Below are positions 1 to 8,419 of a stretch of DNA of 57,028 nucleotides, one piece after another. Both the position numbers and the translations under genes were made by a program. The stretch is from positions 1 to 57,028 of IMG/VR virus record IMGVR_UViG_3300017917_003533. One strand, written 5' to 3'. This stretch comes from a virus. Position 1 is the first letter of the stretch, and the number at the start of each line of letters is the position of its first letter. The notes below the pieces were generated by a model. It ran no database searches. It saw only the letters and a list, made by a program, of their open reading frames with translations, and was not told where the DNA came from.

Positions 1-1
1 C

Positions 2-220
2 CCATATGATGCTGGTCTATTCTATTGCCCATATGTTCCACTACAAATGGTACGTGCAATTGATCCTAACAGCTTCCAGCCAAAGATTGGCTTCAAGACT
101 CGTTATGGTTTAATTGCTAACCCATATGTTACTACAGCCGCTGGTGTAAATGATGCTGATACATTCACAGCAGATCGCAATCAGTATTATCGCAAGACCC
201 GTGTAGTAAATCTAATGTAA
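2..220 (+). CDS. 23: Major capsid protein gp23, C-terminal fragment
   Basis: The reading frame is open from the left edge to a TAA at 218-220, giving 72 residues of a truncated gene. The segment has the signature end of T4-like gp23 proteins: a YVPLQM stretch, then DPNSFQPKIGFKTRYG, a short variable loop, and a final YYRKTRVVNLM. In T4, gp23 forms the hexamers of the prohead and head. It is followed at once by a strong terminator and a late promoter, consistent with the end of a head-gene transcription unit. The identity rests on family recall, not on a search. Confidence 0.9.
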   Translation, partial: PYDAGLFYCPYVPLQMVRAIDPNSFQPKIGFKTRYGLIANPYVTTAAGVNDADTFTADRNQYYRKTRVVNLM

Positions 221-247
221 TTATTGAACCGGCGCAGATCGGGATTA

Positions 248-271
248 GGGGGATAAAAATCCCCCTTTTTT
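248..271 (+). terminator. Rho-independent terminator after gene 23
   Basis: A G5A stem pairs with TC5 (248-253 with 260-265), with a six-base loop, followed directly by six T residues. It lies 28 bases after the capsid gene stop and just before a late promoter. Confidence 0.9.
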
Positions 272-276
272 GTCTT

Positions 277-284
277 TATAAATA
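277..284 (+). promoter_or_regulatory. T4-type late promoter TATAAATA
   Basis: An exact TATAAATA box, the sequence recognised by the late sigma gp55 with gp33 and the gp45 clamp in T4. It sits between the gp23 terminator and the tail-tube-like gene. Predicted transcription starts near 290, right at a GGAG ribosome site. Confidence 0.8.
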
Positions 285-304
285 ATGCTGGAGAATGTAA
301 AAAT

Positions 305-892
305 ATGGCATATACACCTAATCTAAATGTACTACAGGCTTCTTACACGTCTAATAGGCCGACGACCTACGACTTTTTAAGACCTAACGCATTTAGATTT
401 ACAATTAAAGATTTGCCCAATACTTCCTACACATGTCAATCTGCCAATTTACCTGGTTTAGCTTTGGGATTTGCTCAACAACCAAGTCCATTTTTAGATA
501 TACCAACGGTTGGTGACAAATTAGTTTATGGTGATTTTACTATTAGATTTTTAATTACTGAGGATATGTCTAATTATTTGGAATTATATACTTGGTTAGT
601 TGCTTTAGGTTTTCCTCAGTCTCACGCTCAGTTCTCTGATTTCGTAATGAAGAAAATGAACAGATTTCCATTTGTAGTAAACTCTGCAGGTCAGACCACA
701 GCTTTGGCTTACTCGGATGGAATTTTAACTATTTTAGACTCGACAAACAATCCTAAAACTAATATAATATTCAAAGAGTTATTCCCAGTCTCATTAGAAG
801 CCTTGGATTTTGAAATAGCATCTCAAACAGTAGAATACTTCACAGCAATAGCAGCATTCAAATATAAATTATTTGAAGTAGAACAACTTTAA
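305..892 (+). CDS. Tail-tube-fold virion protein (gp19/gp54-like)
   Basis: A 195-residue protein. The pattern follows T4 tail-tube family proteins: an N-terminal RPNAFRF strand, a CQSANLPG turn near residue 45, a GDKLVYGDFTIRF beta hairpin, a NYLELYTWL helix, and a C-terminal 'elFPvsLe...tveYftaiAaFkY' segment matching the gp19 end. T4 gp19 is 163 residues and gp54 is 320, so it could be a tube protein, a tube initiator or a terminator-like paralog. It lies directly downstream of gp23 behind a late promoter, so a structural role is well supported. The exact virion position is inference. Confidence 0.65.
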   Translation: MAYTPNLNVLQASYTSNRPTTYDFLRPNAFRFTIKDLPNTSYTCQSANLPGLALGFAQQPSPFLDIPTVGDKLVYGDFTIRFLITEDMSNYLELYTWLVALGFPQSHAQFSDFVMKKMNRFPFVVNSAGQTTALAYSDGILTILDSTNNPKTNIIFKELFPVSLEALDFEIASQTVEYFTAIAAFKYKLFEVEQL

Positions 893-907
893 TATTTTGG
901 AGTTATT

Positions 908-1786
908 ATGGCAATAAAATTGGATCCTACAGCAATCAAACCGCCTACCTTACAAACACAAACAGAACAGCCTTTGAATACCTCAGGGAAATTAGAGATT
1001 CGTCTTGATGATCTACGAAAAGAAAGAATCTTTGTAGCAACACCTTGTTATGGTGGAATGTTAAATGAAGCATATTTTCGTTCGGTAATTAAGTTACTAA
1101 CATTTTGTAATCAACATCAAATCCCATTGGCGTTTGGTACTATTGCAAATGAATCATTAGTTACGAGAGCAAGAAATGTACTATTAGCATATTTTCTACA
1201 GAGCAATTTTACTCGTTTAATGTTTATTGACGCAGATATTGAATTTCAGGTAGAGGATGTACTTAAACTTGTAGCACATAATAAAGAGGTAGTAGTAGGT
1301 GCTTATCCTAAAAAGGGAGTAAATTGGGATCGTATTAGAGATTCCGTACGAGGAGAACCTACTAAGGAATTTTCAGCAAATCAAGTAGCAGCATTTGGTT
1401 CTGATTACGCAATCAATTTTAAGTTTATCAATCGTGATGCCAAGCAAATTGCAATTGAAAATGGCTTAATTAGATTACATGATGGAGCAACTGGATTCAT
1501 GATGATCAAAAGAGAAGCTATTGATAAAATGATTCAAGCATATCCTGAATTGAAATATAACAATGATCTAAATACTGGACCAGAATTACAAGATTATTTT
1601 TATGCTATGTTCGATACTATGATTGATCCAAAAGATAAAAGATATTTATCTGAGGATTATACTTTCAGTCGTAGGTGGCAGGATATTGGTGGAGATATTT
1701 GGCTTGATCCGAGTATTTCTTTGAATCATTATGGCACATTTAACTTTATGGGTAATCCGGCACAAATTATTCAAATACAACCTTAA
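908..1786 (+). CDS. GT-A fold glycosyltransferase-like protein
   Basis: A 292-residue protein with an N-terminal ~35-residue extension, then ATPCYGG, ANESLVTRARN and LMFIDADIEF (a DxD-type nucleotide-sugar and metal site), then VVGAYPKKGVNW and a GATGFMMIKRE acceptor-side loop. This is the pattern of GT2-related enzymes common in T4-like phages. A paralog lies at 37872-38633 with the same motif order. It follows the tail-tube-like gene by 15 bases and precedes uvsY, so it shares the late transcript from 277. The acceptor is unknown: virion glycan, host polysaccharide or modified DNA are all possible. Confidence 0.75.
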   Translation: MAIKLDPTAIKPPTLQTQTEQPLNTSGKLEIRLDDLRKERIFVATPCYGGMLNEAYFRSVIKLLTFCNQHQIPLAFGTIANESLVTRARNVLLAYFLQSNFTRLMFIDADIEFQVEDVLKLVAHNKEVVVGAYPKKGVNWDRIRDSVRGEPTKEFSANQVAAFGSDYAINFKFINRDAKQIAIENGLIRLHDGATGFMMIKREAIDKMIQAYPELKYNNDLNTGPELQDYFYAMFDTMIDPKDKRYLSEDYTFSRRWQDIGGDIWLDPSISLNHYGTFNFMGNPAQIIQIQP

Positions 1787-1789
1787 ATA

Positions 1790-2230
1790 ATGAAATTAAG
1801 TGATCTTCAGATGATGTGGGCTGAGGATTGCAAGATTGATGAAACGAATCTTGGCAAAGAATCAGCTCGCACTCCTATACTTCATGCTAAATATATTAAT
1901 TATCTTTCTTCTACAAGACTGAATCTTAGAAAGTCGGAATCAGATTATCTAAATTGTAGAAGAAAGAAATATCGTTATTACAGAGGGGAGATGTCTCGTT
2001 CAGAACTTGAAGAAGAAGGCTGGACACAATGGCAAGGAACTAAACCATTGAAAAATGAAATAGATGAATTTCTGCAGGGTGATGCTGATTTAGTTGCCTT
2101 ACAAGATAAGGTAGAGTATTTTAAGACTGTACTTTATCAATTAGAAGCAATTATTAGATCACTAAATAGTAGAACATGGGATATAAAAAATACCATTGAA
2201 TGGACAAAATTCACAAACGGAATGATGTGA
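1790..2230 (+). CDS. uvsY: UvsY recombination mediator
   Basis: At 146 residues it is close to T4 UvsY (137). It begins with the conserved MKLSDLQ..W..D..ID.T.L..E, a short charged middle with a YYRGEM segment, and a C-terminal helix with the SRTWDIKNTIEWTKF pattern. UvsY loads the UvsX recombinase on gp32-covered single-stranded DNA. It lies just upstream of uvsW, as in relatives, apart from an inserted homing endonuclease gene. UvsX is encoded at 52332-53393. Confidence 0.88.
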   Translation: MKLSDLQMMWAEDCKIDETNLGKESARTPILHAKYINYLSSTRLNLRKSESDYLNCRRKKYRYYRGEMSRSELEEEGWTQWQGTKPLKNEIDEFLQGDADLVALQDKVEYFKTVLYQLEAIIRSLNSRTWDIKNTIEWTKFTNGMM

Positions 2231-2252
2231 ATAACCTTAAATCTCCATCTTT

Positions 2253-2260
2253 TATAAATA
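2253..2260 (+). promoter_or_regulatory. Late promoter TATAAATA of the homing endonuclease gene
   Basis: An exact TATAAATA box in the short gap after uvsY, 20 bases before the endonuclease start. Its position suggests that it arrived with the mobile gene. It would also transcribe uvsW, which lies directly downstream. Confidence 0.7.
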
Positions 2261-2280
2261 AAAATAAAGACGGAGAAAAA

Positions 2281-2979
2281 ATGTATAAATTAATGGTTAA
2301 AACACATAATACTACCGGATTAAAATATCTTTGTATGACTAAACAAAAAAATTATATAAAGTATAATGGTAGTGGCCAATACTGGCTAAAGCATTTAAAA
2401 ATTCATGGTGAGGATATTACGACAGAAATAATATTTGAAACAGAAAATCATAATGAACTTAAAGAACGTGGTAAATTTTATTCAGAATTATGGGACATAG
2501 TCAACTCTGACCAATGGGCTAATCTAAGACCAGAAGAGGGCACCGGAGGAGATACTGTTTCTGGTAAATTTTGGATAACTAATGGTACCAAAGATCGTTA
2601 TATCAATAAGGGAGATGATATCCCAGATGATTGGAAAAAAGGTAGGTCAACCGGCGGGTTTACAGATAAAAATATACAGAAAGAATTATCTAGGCGTGGT
2701 CATAATAGTGAAAAATATAAAGAAGCTATGAAAAATCCCGCATTTCGAGAAAAAATAAGTAATTCGAAAAAGGGAAAACCAAATTTCTTAATGCGTGGAA
2801 ATCTTAATCCAGCAACTCGTCCAGAAGTTCGAGAAAAAATGTCAAATAGCGCTAAACTTCGTCCAATGATTACATGTGATATTTGTGGTAAACAAGGACA
2901 ACAATCGCCCGGCATGTTTGCCTTCCATTTTAAAAATTGCAAATATAATGACAATAATAAAACTGACAAAAAAGAATGA
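2281..2979 (+). CDS. Free-standing homing endonuclease (GIY-YIG-like N-terminus, NUMOD3 and zinc-finger C-terminus)
   Basis: The ATG at 2281 was chosen because GGAG lies at 2272-2275; reading further upstream only overlaps uvsY. The 232-residue protein starts with LKYLCMTKQ...YNGSGQYWLKHLKIHG and a LKERGKFYSE helix, a pattern seen in phage homing endonucleases related to GIY-YIG enzymes (YxGSG, then LK..I.K.G). The middle contains NUMOD3-type DNA-binding motifs (NPAFREKISNSKKGKP and PEVREKMSNSAK). The C-terminus carries a finger with C..C and H.F.NC. The last 32 bases overlap the start of uvsW. It has its own late promoter. The catalytic class is tentative; the mobile-endonuclease identity is firm. 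Confidence 0.8.
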   Translation: MYKLMVKTHNTTGLKYLCMTKQKNYIKYNGSGQYWLKHLKIHGEDITTEIIFETENHNELKERGKFYSELWDIVNSDQWANLRPEEGTGGDTVSGKFWITNGTKDRYINKGDDIPDDWKKGRSTGGFTDKNIQKELSRRGHNSEKYKEAMKNPAFREKISNSKKGKPNFLMRGNLNPATRPEVREKMSNSAKLRPMITCDICGKQGQQSPGMFAFHFKNCKYNDNNKTDKKE

Positions 2980-4432
2980 AGTTTATCTAAATATAGATAC
3001 GGATCCTAGTATATTAATGGAATTGAATGATCATTTTTCATTTGATGCTCCCGGTGCTAAATTTCATCCATTGTACAAATCTCGTATGTGGGACGGAAAA
3101 ATTAGATTACTTTCGATGTTTACGAAAGAACTCTATGTTGGATTGAAAGGCTACGTAGAGAATTTTGCTAAGGAACGTAATTACACTGTAGACTGTTCTG
3201 AATATGTACACACTGCAGATAATGTCACATTAGATGAGGTTAAAGAATTTTGCGACTTATTGAATGTTACATCTAGAGGCGAAAAAATACAAATACGGGA
3301 GTATCAGGTAGATGCAGTCTATCAAGCGATTGTCAACGGAAGACGCTTATTATTATCGCCAACTGGTTCGGGAAAATCTCTTATTATTTACTGCCTCATC
3401 AGATGGCATCAAAAATATGGAAGACGACAACTTATACTTGTCCCTACAACAAGTCTTGTGGAGCAGATGTACTCAGATTTCCAAGACTACTCAGGATTGA
3501 ATGAATGGAAAACATCTGAAAATTGCCATAGAATTTATGGGGGACATGAAAAATCAAATCAATATAGTGTTGTCATTAGTACTTGGCAGTCTATATATAA
3601 ACTACCTAAAAACTTTTTTACTGAATTTCAAGTAGTTTATGGAGATGAGGCGCATCTTTTTAAGGCAAAATCCTTGACTAGTATTCTAAATAAATGTACT
3701 ACCACGCCTTATAGAATAGGAACTACTGGCACATTGGATGGTACAAAGACACATAAACTAATACTAGAGGGGTTGTTTGGTTCTGTCTATAAGGTAACAA
3801 CCACAAAAAAATTGATGACTGATAAAACTCTCGCTGATCTGCAGATATACAATATTATATTGCAATATTCAGAAGAGATAAGAAAATTAGTAAAAGGATT
3901 TAATTATCAAGAGGAAATGGATTTTATTGTTCAATACAATCCAAGAAATATCTTTATACGCAATTTAACTTTAGACCAAAAAGGTAATACTCTTGTTTTA
4001 TTTCAGTATGTGGAAAAACATGGTAAACAGTTATATGACATGATTTCGACTAAATCTCAAGATAGGCAAGTATTTTTTGTTTATGGTGGGACAGATGCAG
4101 AACAACGAGAACTTGTAAGACAATTGACAGAGAAAGAAAATAATGCTATAATAGTGGCATCGTATGGCACATTCTCAACTGGCGTGAATATTAAAAATTT
4201 ACATAATATTATCTTTGCTTCTCCTTCTAAATCTAGAATTAGAAATCTACAATCTATCGGACGGGGGTTGAGAACGACTGAAGATAAAGATAAGTGTAAT
4301 TTATATGATATAGGTGATGATTTGTCTTGGAAGAATAAAAAGAATTACACTCTTCTTCATATGATAGAAAGAATTAAAATATATAATGATGAGCATTTTG
4401 AATACAAACTAGTAAAGGTTCCTATCAAATGA
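2948..4432 (+). CDS. uvsW: UvsW RNA-DNA / branched-DNA helicase
   Basis: The chosen start gives MTIIKLTKKNEVYLNIDTD, matching the T4 UvsW N-terminus; the frame is open further upstream only through endonuclease sequence. The 494-residue protein has an N-terminal UvsW domain (FSFDAPGAKF..L.KSRMWDGKIRLL), Walker A SPTGSGKS, a GDEAH box, TGTLDG and the C-terminal motif VI QSIGRGLR. In T4, UvsW unwinds R-loops and branched recombination intermediates and is made late. No good ribosome site precedes 2948, so translation probably couples to the overlapping endonuclease gene. Confidence 0.9.
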   Translation: MTIIKLTKKNEVYLNIDTDPSILMELNDHFSFDAPGAKFHPLYKSRMWDGKIRLLSMFTKELYVGLKGYVENFAKERNYTVDCSEYVHTADNVTLDEVKEFCDLLNVTSRGEKIQIREYQVDAVYQAIVNGRRLLLSPTGSGKSLIIYCLIRWHQKYGRRQLILVPTTSLVEQMYSDFQDYSGLNEWKTSENCHRIYGGHEKSNQYSVVISTWQSIYKLPKNFFTEFQVVYGDEAHLFKAKSLTSILNKCTTTPYRIGTTGTLDGTKTHKLILEGLFGSVYKVTTTKKLMTDKTLADLQIYNIILQYSEEIRKLVKGFNYQEEMDFIVQYNPRNIFIRNLTLDQKGNTLVLFQYVEKHGKQLYDMISTKSQDRQVFFVYGGTDAEQRELVRQLTEKENNAIIVASYGTFSTGVNIKNLHNIIFASPSKSRIRNLQSIGRGLRTTEDKDKCNLYDIGDDLSWKNKKNYTLLHMIERIKIYNDEHFEYKLVKVPIK

Positions 4433-4884
4433 AACAAGAATCTATTTTTCACTATAAACTTCTTAAGTTATCAAATGGTGAAAGTATTGTTTGTTGTACA
4501 GATGACGATTGTCAAAATTTAAGAAGTAAAGCAAGCATACATATATGCGATCCAGTTTTGGTAACACCCTTTAGAATGCCTAAGGGCATGTCTATTGCCG
4601 AAACTTTTATTATGACTCCTTGGATTTCTATAAGTGATGAAAGTATATTTGAAGTCCCAACAGAGCAGATTATAATTGCAGTGGACATCAAAGAAAACTT
4701 CAAAGAAAATTATAAAAGTTTTATTGAATCTTCTAATGTGACTGGAAAATCTAAATTGAAGATAGATGATGCAGAGCAACTCGTGGAAAAAATTTTAACA
4801 ACCTTGGGAAGAAATAGTAATGAAGAAATCGAAGAGCAAGAAGAAAGATCAATCCTTGTCCCCGGAACAAGAACTATCCACTGA
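4429..4884 (+). CDS. LSm-like phage protein, function unknown
   Basis: A 151-residue protein overlapping uvsW by ATGA. It begins FHYKLLKLSNGESIVCCT, a strand pair typical of Sm-like small barrels (L.nGe.I...), followed by an acidic, helical C-terminus. A second protein of the same plan is at 41733-42011 (VVKLVTTEEIVGDI). The LSm relation is inference from strand pattern and length. Its end overlaps the gp55 gene by 65 bases, so the two are probably co-translated. No enzymatic motif is visible. Confidence 0.6.
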   Translation: MKQESIFHYKLLKLSNGESIVCCTDDDCQNLRSKASIHICDPVLVTPFRMPKGMSIAETFIMTPWISISDESIFEVPTEQIIIAVDIKENFKENYKSFIESSNVTGKSKLKIDDAEQLVEKILTTLGRNSNEEIEEQEERSILVPGTRTIH

Positions 4885-5431
4885 GATACCGCAGTCATCT
4901 CATTATGTGGACAATAAAAAATTCTTGCAAGCCCTTATAGAATATAGAAATTTAGTTGATAGAGCTCAAGAGGAAGGGAATCCTCAACCTCAGGTGCCTA
5001 ATTACATAGGCGAGTGTTTTATTAAGATTGCTACACACTTGTCCTACAAATCCAATTTCATTAATTATACTTTTAAAGACGATATGATTAGTGACGGTAT
5101 TGAGAATTGCCTAACAGCGGTTGCCAAATTTGATCCAAGTAAATCATCCAATCCATTTGCATATTATACTCAGATTATTTACTTCGCTTTTATTAGAAGA
5201 ATTCAAAAAGAAAAGAAACAGCAGGCAACTAAATATAAGATGATTGAAAACATTGATATCGATCAAATCATTTCTCAAGAACACGGCAATGAGGAATTTA
5301 ATAATCAATTTATGGAATATGTTAAGAAACAACTAGATCAAGTTGATCTAGATAAAAGAGTGATTCATTTTCCTAAAAAGAACAAATTAGCTGAAGAAAG
5401 TGTTACAAATGCTCTTGATTTAGATGAGTAG
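4820..5431 (+). CDS. 55: Late-transcription sigma factor gp55
   Basis: A 203-residue protein (T4 gp55 is 185). The core YKSNFINYTFKDDMISDGIENCLTAVAKFDP...NPFAYYTQIIYFAFIRRI is the sigma region 2-like helix that binds RNA polymerase and melts the late promoter. After it comes a lysine-rich stretch (KEKKQQATKYK). Its targets are the TATAAATA boxes seen in this window. The C-terminus ends in NALDLDE, acidic and hydrophobic but lacking the aromatic residue of the classic clamp-binding tail. It overlaps the LSm-like gene. Confidence 0.9.
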   Translation: MKKSKSKKKDQSLSPEQELSTEIPQSSHYVDNKKFLQALIEYRNLVDRAQEEGNPQPQVPNYIGECFIKIATHLSYKSNFINYTFKDDMISDGIENCLTAVAKFDPSKSSNPFAYYTQIIYFAFIRRIQKEKKQQATKYKMIENIDIDQIISQEHGNEEFNNQFMEYVKKQLDQVDLDKRVIHFPKKNKLAEESVTNALDLDE

Positions 5432-5444
5432 TTTACTATATAAT
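5415..5444 (+). promoter_or_regulatory. Sigma70-type promoter of the queE operon
   Basis: TTGATT at 5415-5420, an 18-base spacer, TATAAT at 5439-5444. It overlaps the end of the gp55 gene and precedes queE by 25 bases, so the base-modification module is probably transcribed early by host polymerase. Confidence 0.65.
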
Positions 5445-5469
5445 ATGAGGATTATACGAAGGAGATACT

Positions 5470-6315
5470 ATGCAAAAAATTAAAGTATCAGAATTATTTT
5501 ATTCAATTCAGGGGGAAGGTCGTTATATGGGCGTTCCCTCAATTTTTCTCAGGACCTTTGGTTGTAATTTTACCTGTGATGGGTTTGGAATGCCCAGAGG
5601 AGAAAAGAGTGACGAACGAGAAATCATTGCGCAACACGCGGATCAGTACAAAGATTATAAATCTTTGCCTTTGGTTACTACAGGCTGTGACAGTTACGCT
5701 AGTTGGGATGTTAGGTTCAAGCATCTTAGCCCTCTGTTGTCTATTAATGGTATTGTTGATGCCATTTTACGTATGCTACCTCATGGTAAGTGGACAAGTG
5801 AACATCTCGTTATTACAGGAGGCGAACCACTCCTTGGGTGGCAAAGGGCGTATCCTAGTCTCCTCTCGCATCCCAATATGGTCAATCTACAAGAGATCAC
5901 GTTCGAGACAAACGGAACACAAGAACTAACTAATGAATTTTCAGAATATCTAAAGACACATTGGCGTAAAGGATGGGATCGCCTTACTTTTAGTGTTAGC
6001 CCAAAGCTAAGTGTCAGTGGAGAGAAATGGGAAGATGCAATTAAACCAGATGTTGTGATGCAATATCAAGAACATGGTTATGCCTATCTTAAATTTGTAG
6101 TTGCAGATGAAAAAGATGTGGCTGAGGCAGCAATGGCAGTTGAATGCTATAAAGACAATGGATTTACTGGTCCTGTTTATTTGATGCCAGTGGGTGGAGT
6201 AGAATCAGTATATGCTATGAATAACAAGAATGTTGCATTGATGGCAATGAAGAAAGGTTGGCGCTACAGTGATAGACTTCAAGTGCCTTTGTTTAAAAAT
6301 GAATGGGGTACATAA
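5470..6315 (+). CDS. queE: 7-carboxy-7-deazaguanine synthase (QueE), radical SAM
   Basis: QueE converts 6-carboxytetrahydropterin to 7-carboxy-7-deazaguanine (CDG). Seen in the 281 residues: FYSIQGEG near residue 12, RTFGCNFTC at 28-36, TTGCDSYASWD around 71-80, ITGGEPLLGWQ and FETNGT. The radical SAM cluster cysteines are C32 and C36, with the third displaced to C73 by an insertion of about 34 residues; most QueE proteins have CxxxCxxC. The gene has an AAGGAG site and its own sigma70-type promoter, and touches folE by TAATG. Confidence 0.9.
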   Translation: MQKIKVSELFYSIQGEGRYMGVPSIFLRTFGCNFTCDGFGMPRGEKSDEREIIAQHADQYKDYKSLPLVTTGCDSYASWDVRFKHLSPLLSINGIVDAILRMLPHGKWTSEHLVITGGEPLLGWQRAYPSLLSHPNMVNLQEITFETNGTQELTNEFSEYLKTHWRKGWDRLTFSVSPKLSVSGEKWEDAIKPDVVMQYQEHGYAYLKFVVADEKDVAEAAMAVECYKDNGFTGPVYLMPVGGVESVYAMNNKNVALMAMKKGWRYSDRLQVPLFKNEWGT

Positions 6316-7049
6316 TGAGTGATAGATTAGTTGAAGAAGCACCTTATCATCCTGGATATGAATGTGCAGTTTTCGGTCGTCCAATGAGTCAAGTAATTCG
6401 AGAACGTATTGAAGAAGGTCAGACTAGATTTTTCGCTAATGATAATATTTCGGAATTTATTCATAGTGAAGACGAGATTGAATTATTAGTAGACGAGGTT
6501 GCTGATAAATTTCAGCAAGTATTATATTCATTAGTTATTGATACTGCTAACGATCACAATACTCAAGATACCGCTCGTCGTGTAGCAAAGATGTTTATTA
6601 AAGAAACATTTAGAGGTCGATATGCTAATCCTCCAAAAGTTACAGCATTTCCTAATGCTGGTAATTATGATGAGCTTTATGTCACTGGTCCTATTACTAT
6701 TAGATCGACTTGTGCTCACCATTTTCAAAACATTGTCGGTAAAGCATACATTGGTGTATTCCCGGGCAAGAATGTTATTGGTCTTAGTAAGTTCAATCGT
6801 ATCACAGATTGGATCGCTTCTCGTCCTCAGATTCAAGAAGAGATGACTATTCAAATTGCTGATGCTATCGAGAAAGAAACTGGTGCAGATGGTGTAGCAG
6901 TTCTAATGCAAGCAGAGCATCATTGCATGACACACAGAGGTGTTAAAGAACATGAGTCAGATATGACAACATCTGTTATGCGTGGCGCATTTAGACAAGA
7001 TCCATCATTAAAACAAGAGTTTTTCAATATCGTACATAAAATGAAATGA
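6315..7049 (+). CDS. folE: GTP cyclohydrolase I (FolE)
   Basis: FolE makes 7,8-dihydroneopterin triphosphate from GTP, the first step of the deazaguanine pathway. The 244-residue protein carries the zinc and catalytic motif TCAHHFQNIVGKAYIGVFP, GLSKFNRITDWIASRPQIQE, and the second metal region MQAEHHCMTHRGVKE, all diagnostic of type I FolE. The start at 6315 overlaps the queE stop by one base. It has an N-terminal extension of about 70 residues that is common in phage forms. Its location between queE and dpdA ties it to DNA modification, though folate supply is an alternative. Confidence 0.92.
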   Translation: MSDRLVEEAPYHPGYECAVFGRPMSQVIRERIEEGQTRFFANDNISEFIHSEDEIELLVDEVADKFQQVLYSLVIDTANDHNTQDTARRVAKMFIKETFRGRYANPPKVTAFPNAGNYDELYVTGPITIRSTCAHHFQNIVGKAYIGVFPGKNVIGLSKFNRITDWIASRPQIQEEMTIQIADAIEKETGADGVAVLMQAEHHCMTHRGVKEHESDMTTSVMRGAFRQDPSLKQEFFNIVHKMK

Positions 7050-8416
7050 AGATTTATAGTAAGCGAATAGCATTTTGTCTTAGCGATCAACATACTATTC
7101 CCCACGGAGGTCTCGGTCAATTTGCTAAAAGCTTCGTCGAGACTTTTACTCCATTGGGATTTAAAGTAGACATTATCTGTGATAAAGCCCCTTCTAATTT
7201 GGGTTTTCAAAGAAGCCTTGAAGAATCTGGTGCTTCGTTTATTTACCCGTCGGATTCTGTTACTTATAGTAAACATAGTAAAATCTTTATGTTTGAAGAT
7301 TCTTACAATTTTGAAAAGATGATTAATTTTAGAGATGCTATGATGCAGGCTCTAAATACTAATTTATATGACACTATAATCTGTAACACACTTGAATCGT
7401 TTCCTGCAGTACATTCCTTAAGTCTACAAAAATCTATTCAGATAATTTATTATACTCATAATGAAAGTATGGTATTTTTAGATGATAGAACATGGAAGAA
7501 CGAGTTTAGTTTCTCCTTCAATGACTTCTTCAATGTATTACTTCGTTGTTCTAATATTACAGTAGGCACACAAACATCCCGTAATTTGGATGAACTTATT
7601 CTTAATAGAATAAATGCTAATCTACTTCCTATTCCAATGCCAGAGAAAACATTATTAGATAAACACGTAAAACCTCGTAAGGGTGTTTTATGGATTGGTA
7701 GATGGGAACCAAGAAAGAATCCAGAAGAATTTATTCGAGTAATTCAAGAAACAAAATTGCCGGCAAAAATTATTACCAATTCTAATGGTGCCAAAAAATT
7801 TGAACAGGCCTTAAATGAAATAGGTGCAGAGTTTGAAATAAAGATTGGCGTCTATGGAAAAGAAAAAGTAGACTTTTTAACGTCTGCAAGAGTAGCATAC
7901 AATCCTGCAATAAGAGAGTCTTTTGGATTAGCGTTTTACGAAACAGCAGGACATATGCCAACCGTTGTTCTTGAAAATATGAGTTGGATTAAAAATTTTC
8001 CAACTGATTTTTATATCCCAACAACCAAAAAAGATGCAGTGGAGAATATAAAAAGATTATATGATATTATGGAAGATGGTAGTTACCAATATCAAACTAG
8101 AGTATTAGATAAAATTATTAATGATAATGCGAATGGTATAACCAAATGGATAGATGAGTTTGATAAGTTTACCCCTGTTAAATCTGATAGTGACAAAGCT
8201 AGAATAAATCAAGAATACACTGTTTGCTACAAGGATTTCATAAAAGGGTTAAATAGAAAGGATTTGGCTATCGACGATATTAAAAGTGTATTGACAAACA
8301 AGCACAAATTCAATATAATCTATACTGATGACAACACTTATCTATCTAAAGAAAAACACTTTGTTCCTAATGAAAAGACTAGTAATAATTCTAGTCTAGA
8401 GGATTTATTTGCATGA
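7046..8416 (+). CDS. GT-B glycosyltransferase (GT4-like) with clamp-binding-like tail
   Basis: A 456-residue protein. It has the N-terminal GGLGQFAKSFVE loop of glycogen-synthase-like GT-B enzymes, GVLWIGRWEPRKNPEEFI for the donor-side domain, and AIRESFGLAFYETAG, the E-x7-E nucleotide-sugar site. After a charged linker it ends in NNSSLEDLFA. That tail is identical in its last residues to the tail of the downstream DpdA and close to that of the gp43 polymerase. It overlaps folE and dpdA by four bases each. Inference: it may glycosylate the modified base in phage DNA while attached to the sliding clamp. A role in surface glycans is the alternative. Confidence 0.8.
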   Translation: MKIYSKRIAFCLSDQHTIPHGGLGQFAKSFVETFTPLGFKVDIICDKAPSNLGFQRSLEESGASFIYPSDSVTYSKHSKIFMFEDSYNFEKMINFRDAMMQALNTNLYDTIICNTLESFPAVHSLSLQKSIQIIYYTHNESMVFLDDRTWKNEFSFSFNDFFNVLLRCSNITVGTQTSRNLDELILNRINANLLPIPMPEKTLLDKHVKPRKGVLWIGRWEPRKNPEEFIRVIQETKLPAKIITNSNGAKKFEQALNEIGAEFEIKIGVYGKEKVDFLTSARVAYNPAIRESFGLAFYETAGHMPTVVLENMSWIKNFPTDFYIPTTKKDAVENIKRLYDIMEDGSYQYQTRVLDKIINDNANGITKWIDEFDKFTPVKSDSDKARINQEYTVCYKDFIKGLNRKDLAIDDIKSVLTNKHKFNIIYTDDNTYLSKEKHFVPNEKTSNNSSLEDLFA

Positions 8417-8419
8417 GTA
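8396..8419 (+). repeat. 24-nt direct repeat, copy 1 (LEDLFA tail)
   Basis: Identical over 24 bases to 9679-9702. It codes for the LEDLFA tail and stop of the glycosyltransferase and also supplies the start and second codon of dpdA. Confidence 0.9.

Noticed and set aside
2200-2280. Upstream extension of the homing endonuclease frame
   Set aside because: It runs through uvsY; the ATG at 2281 has GGAG and starts the conserved domain.
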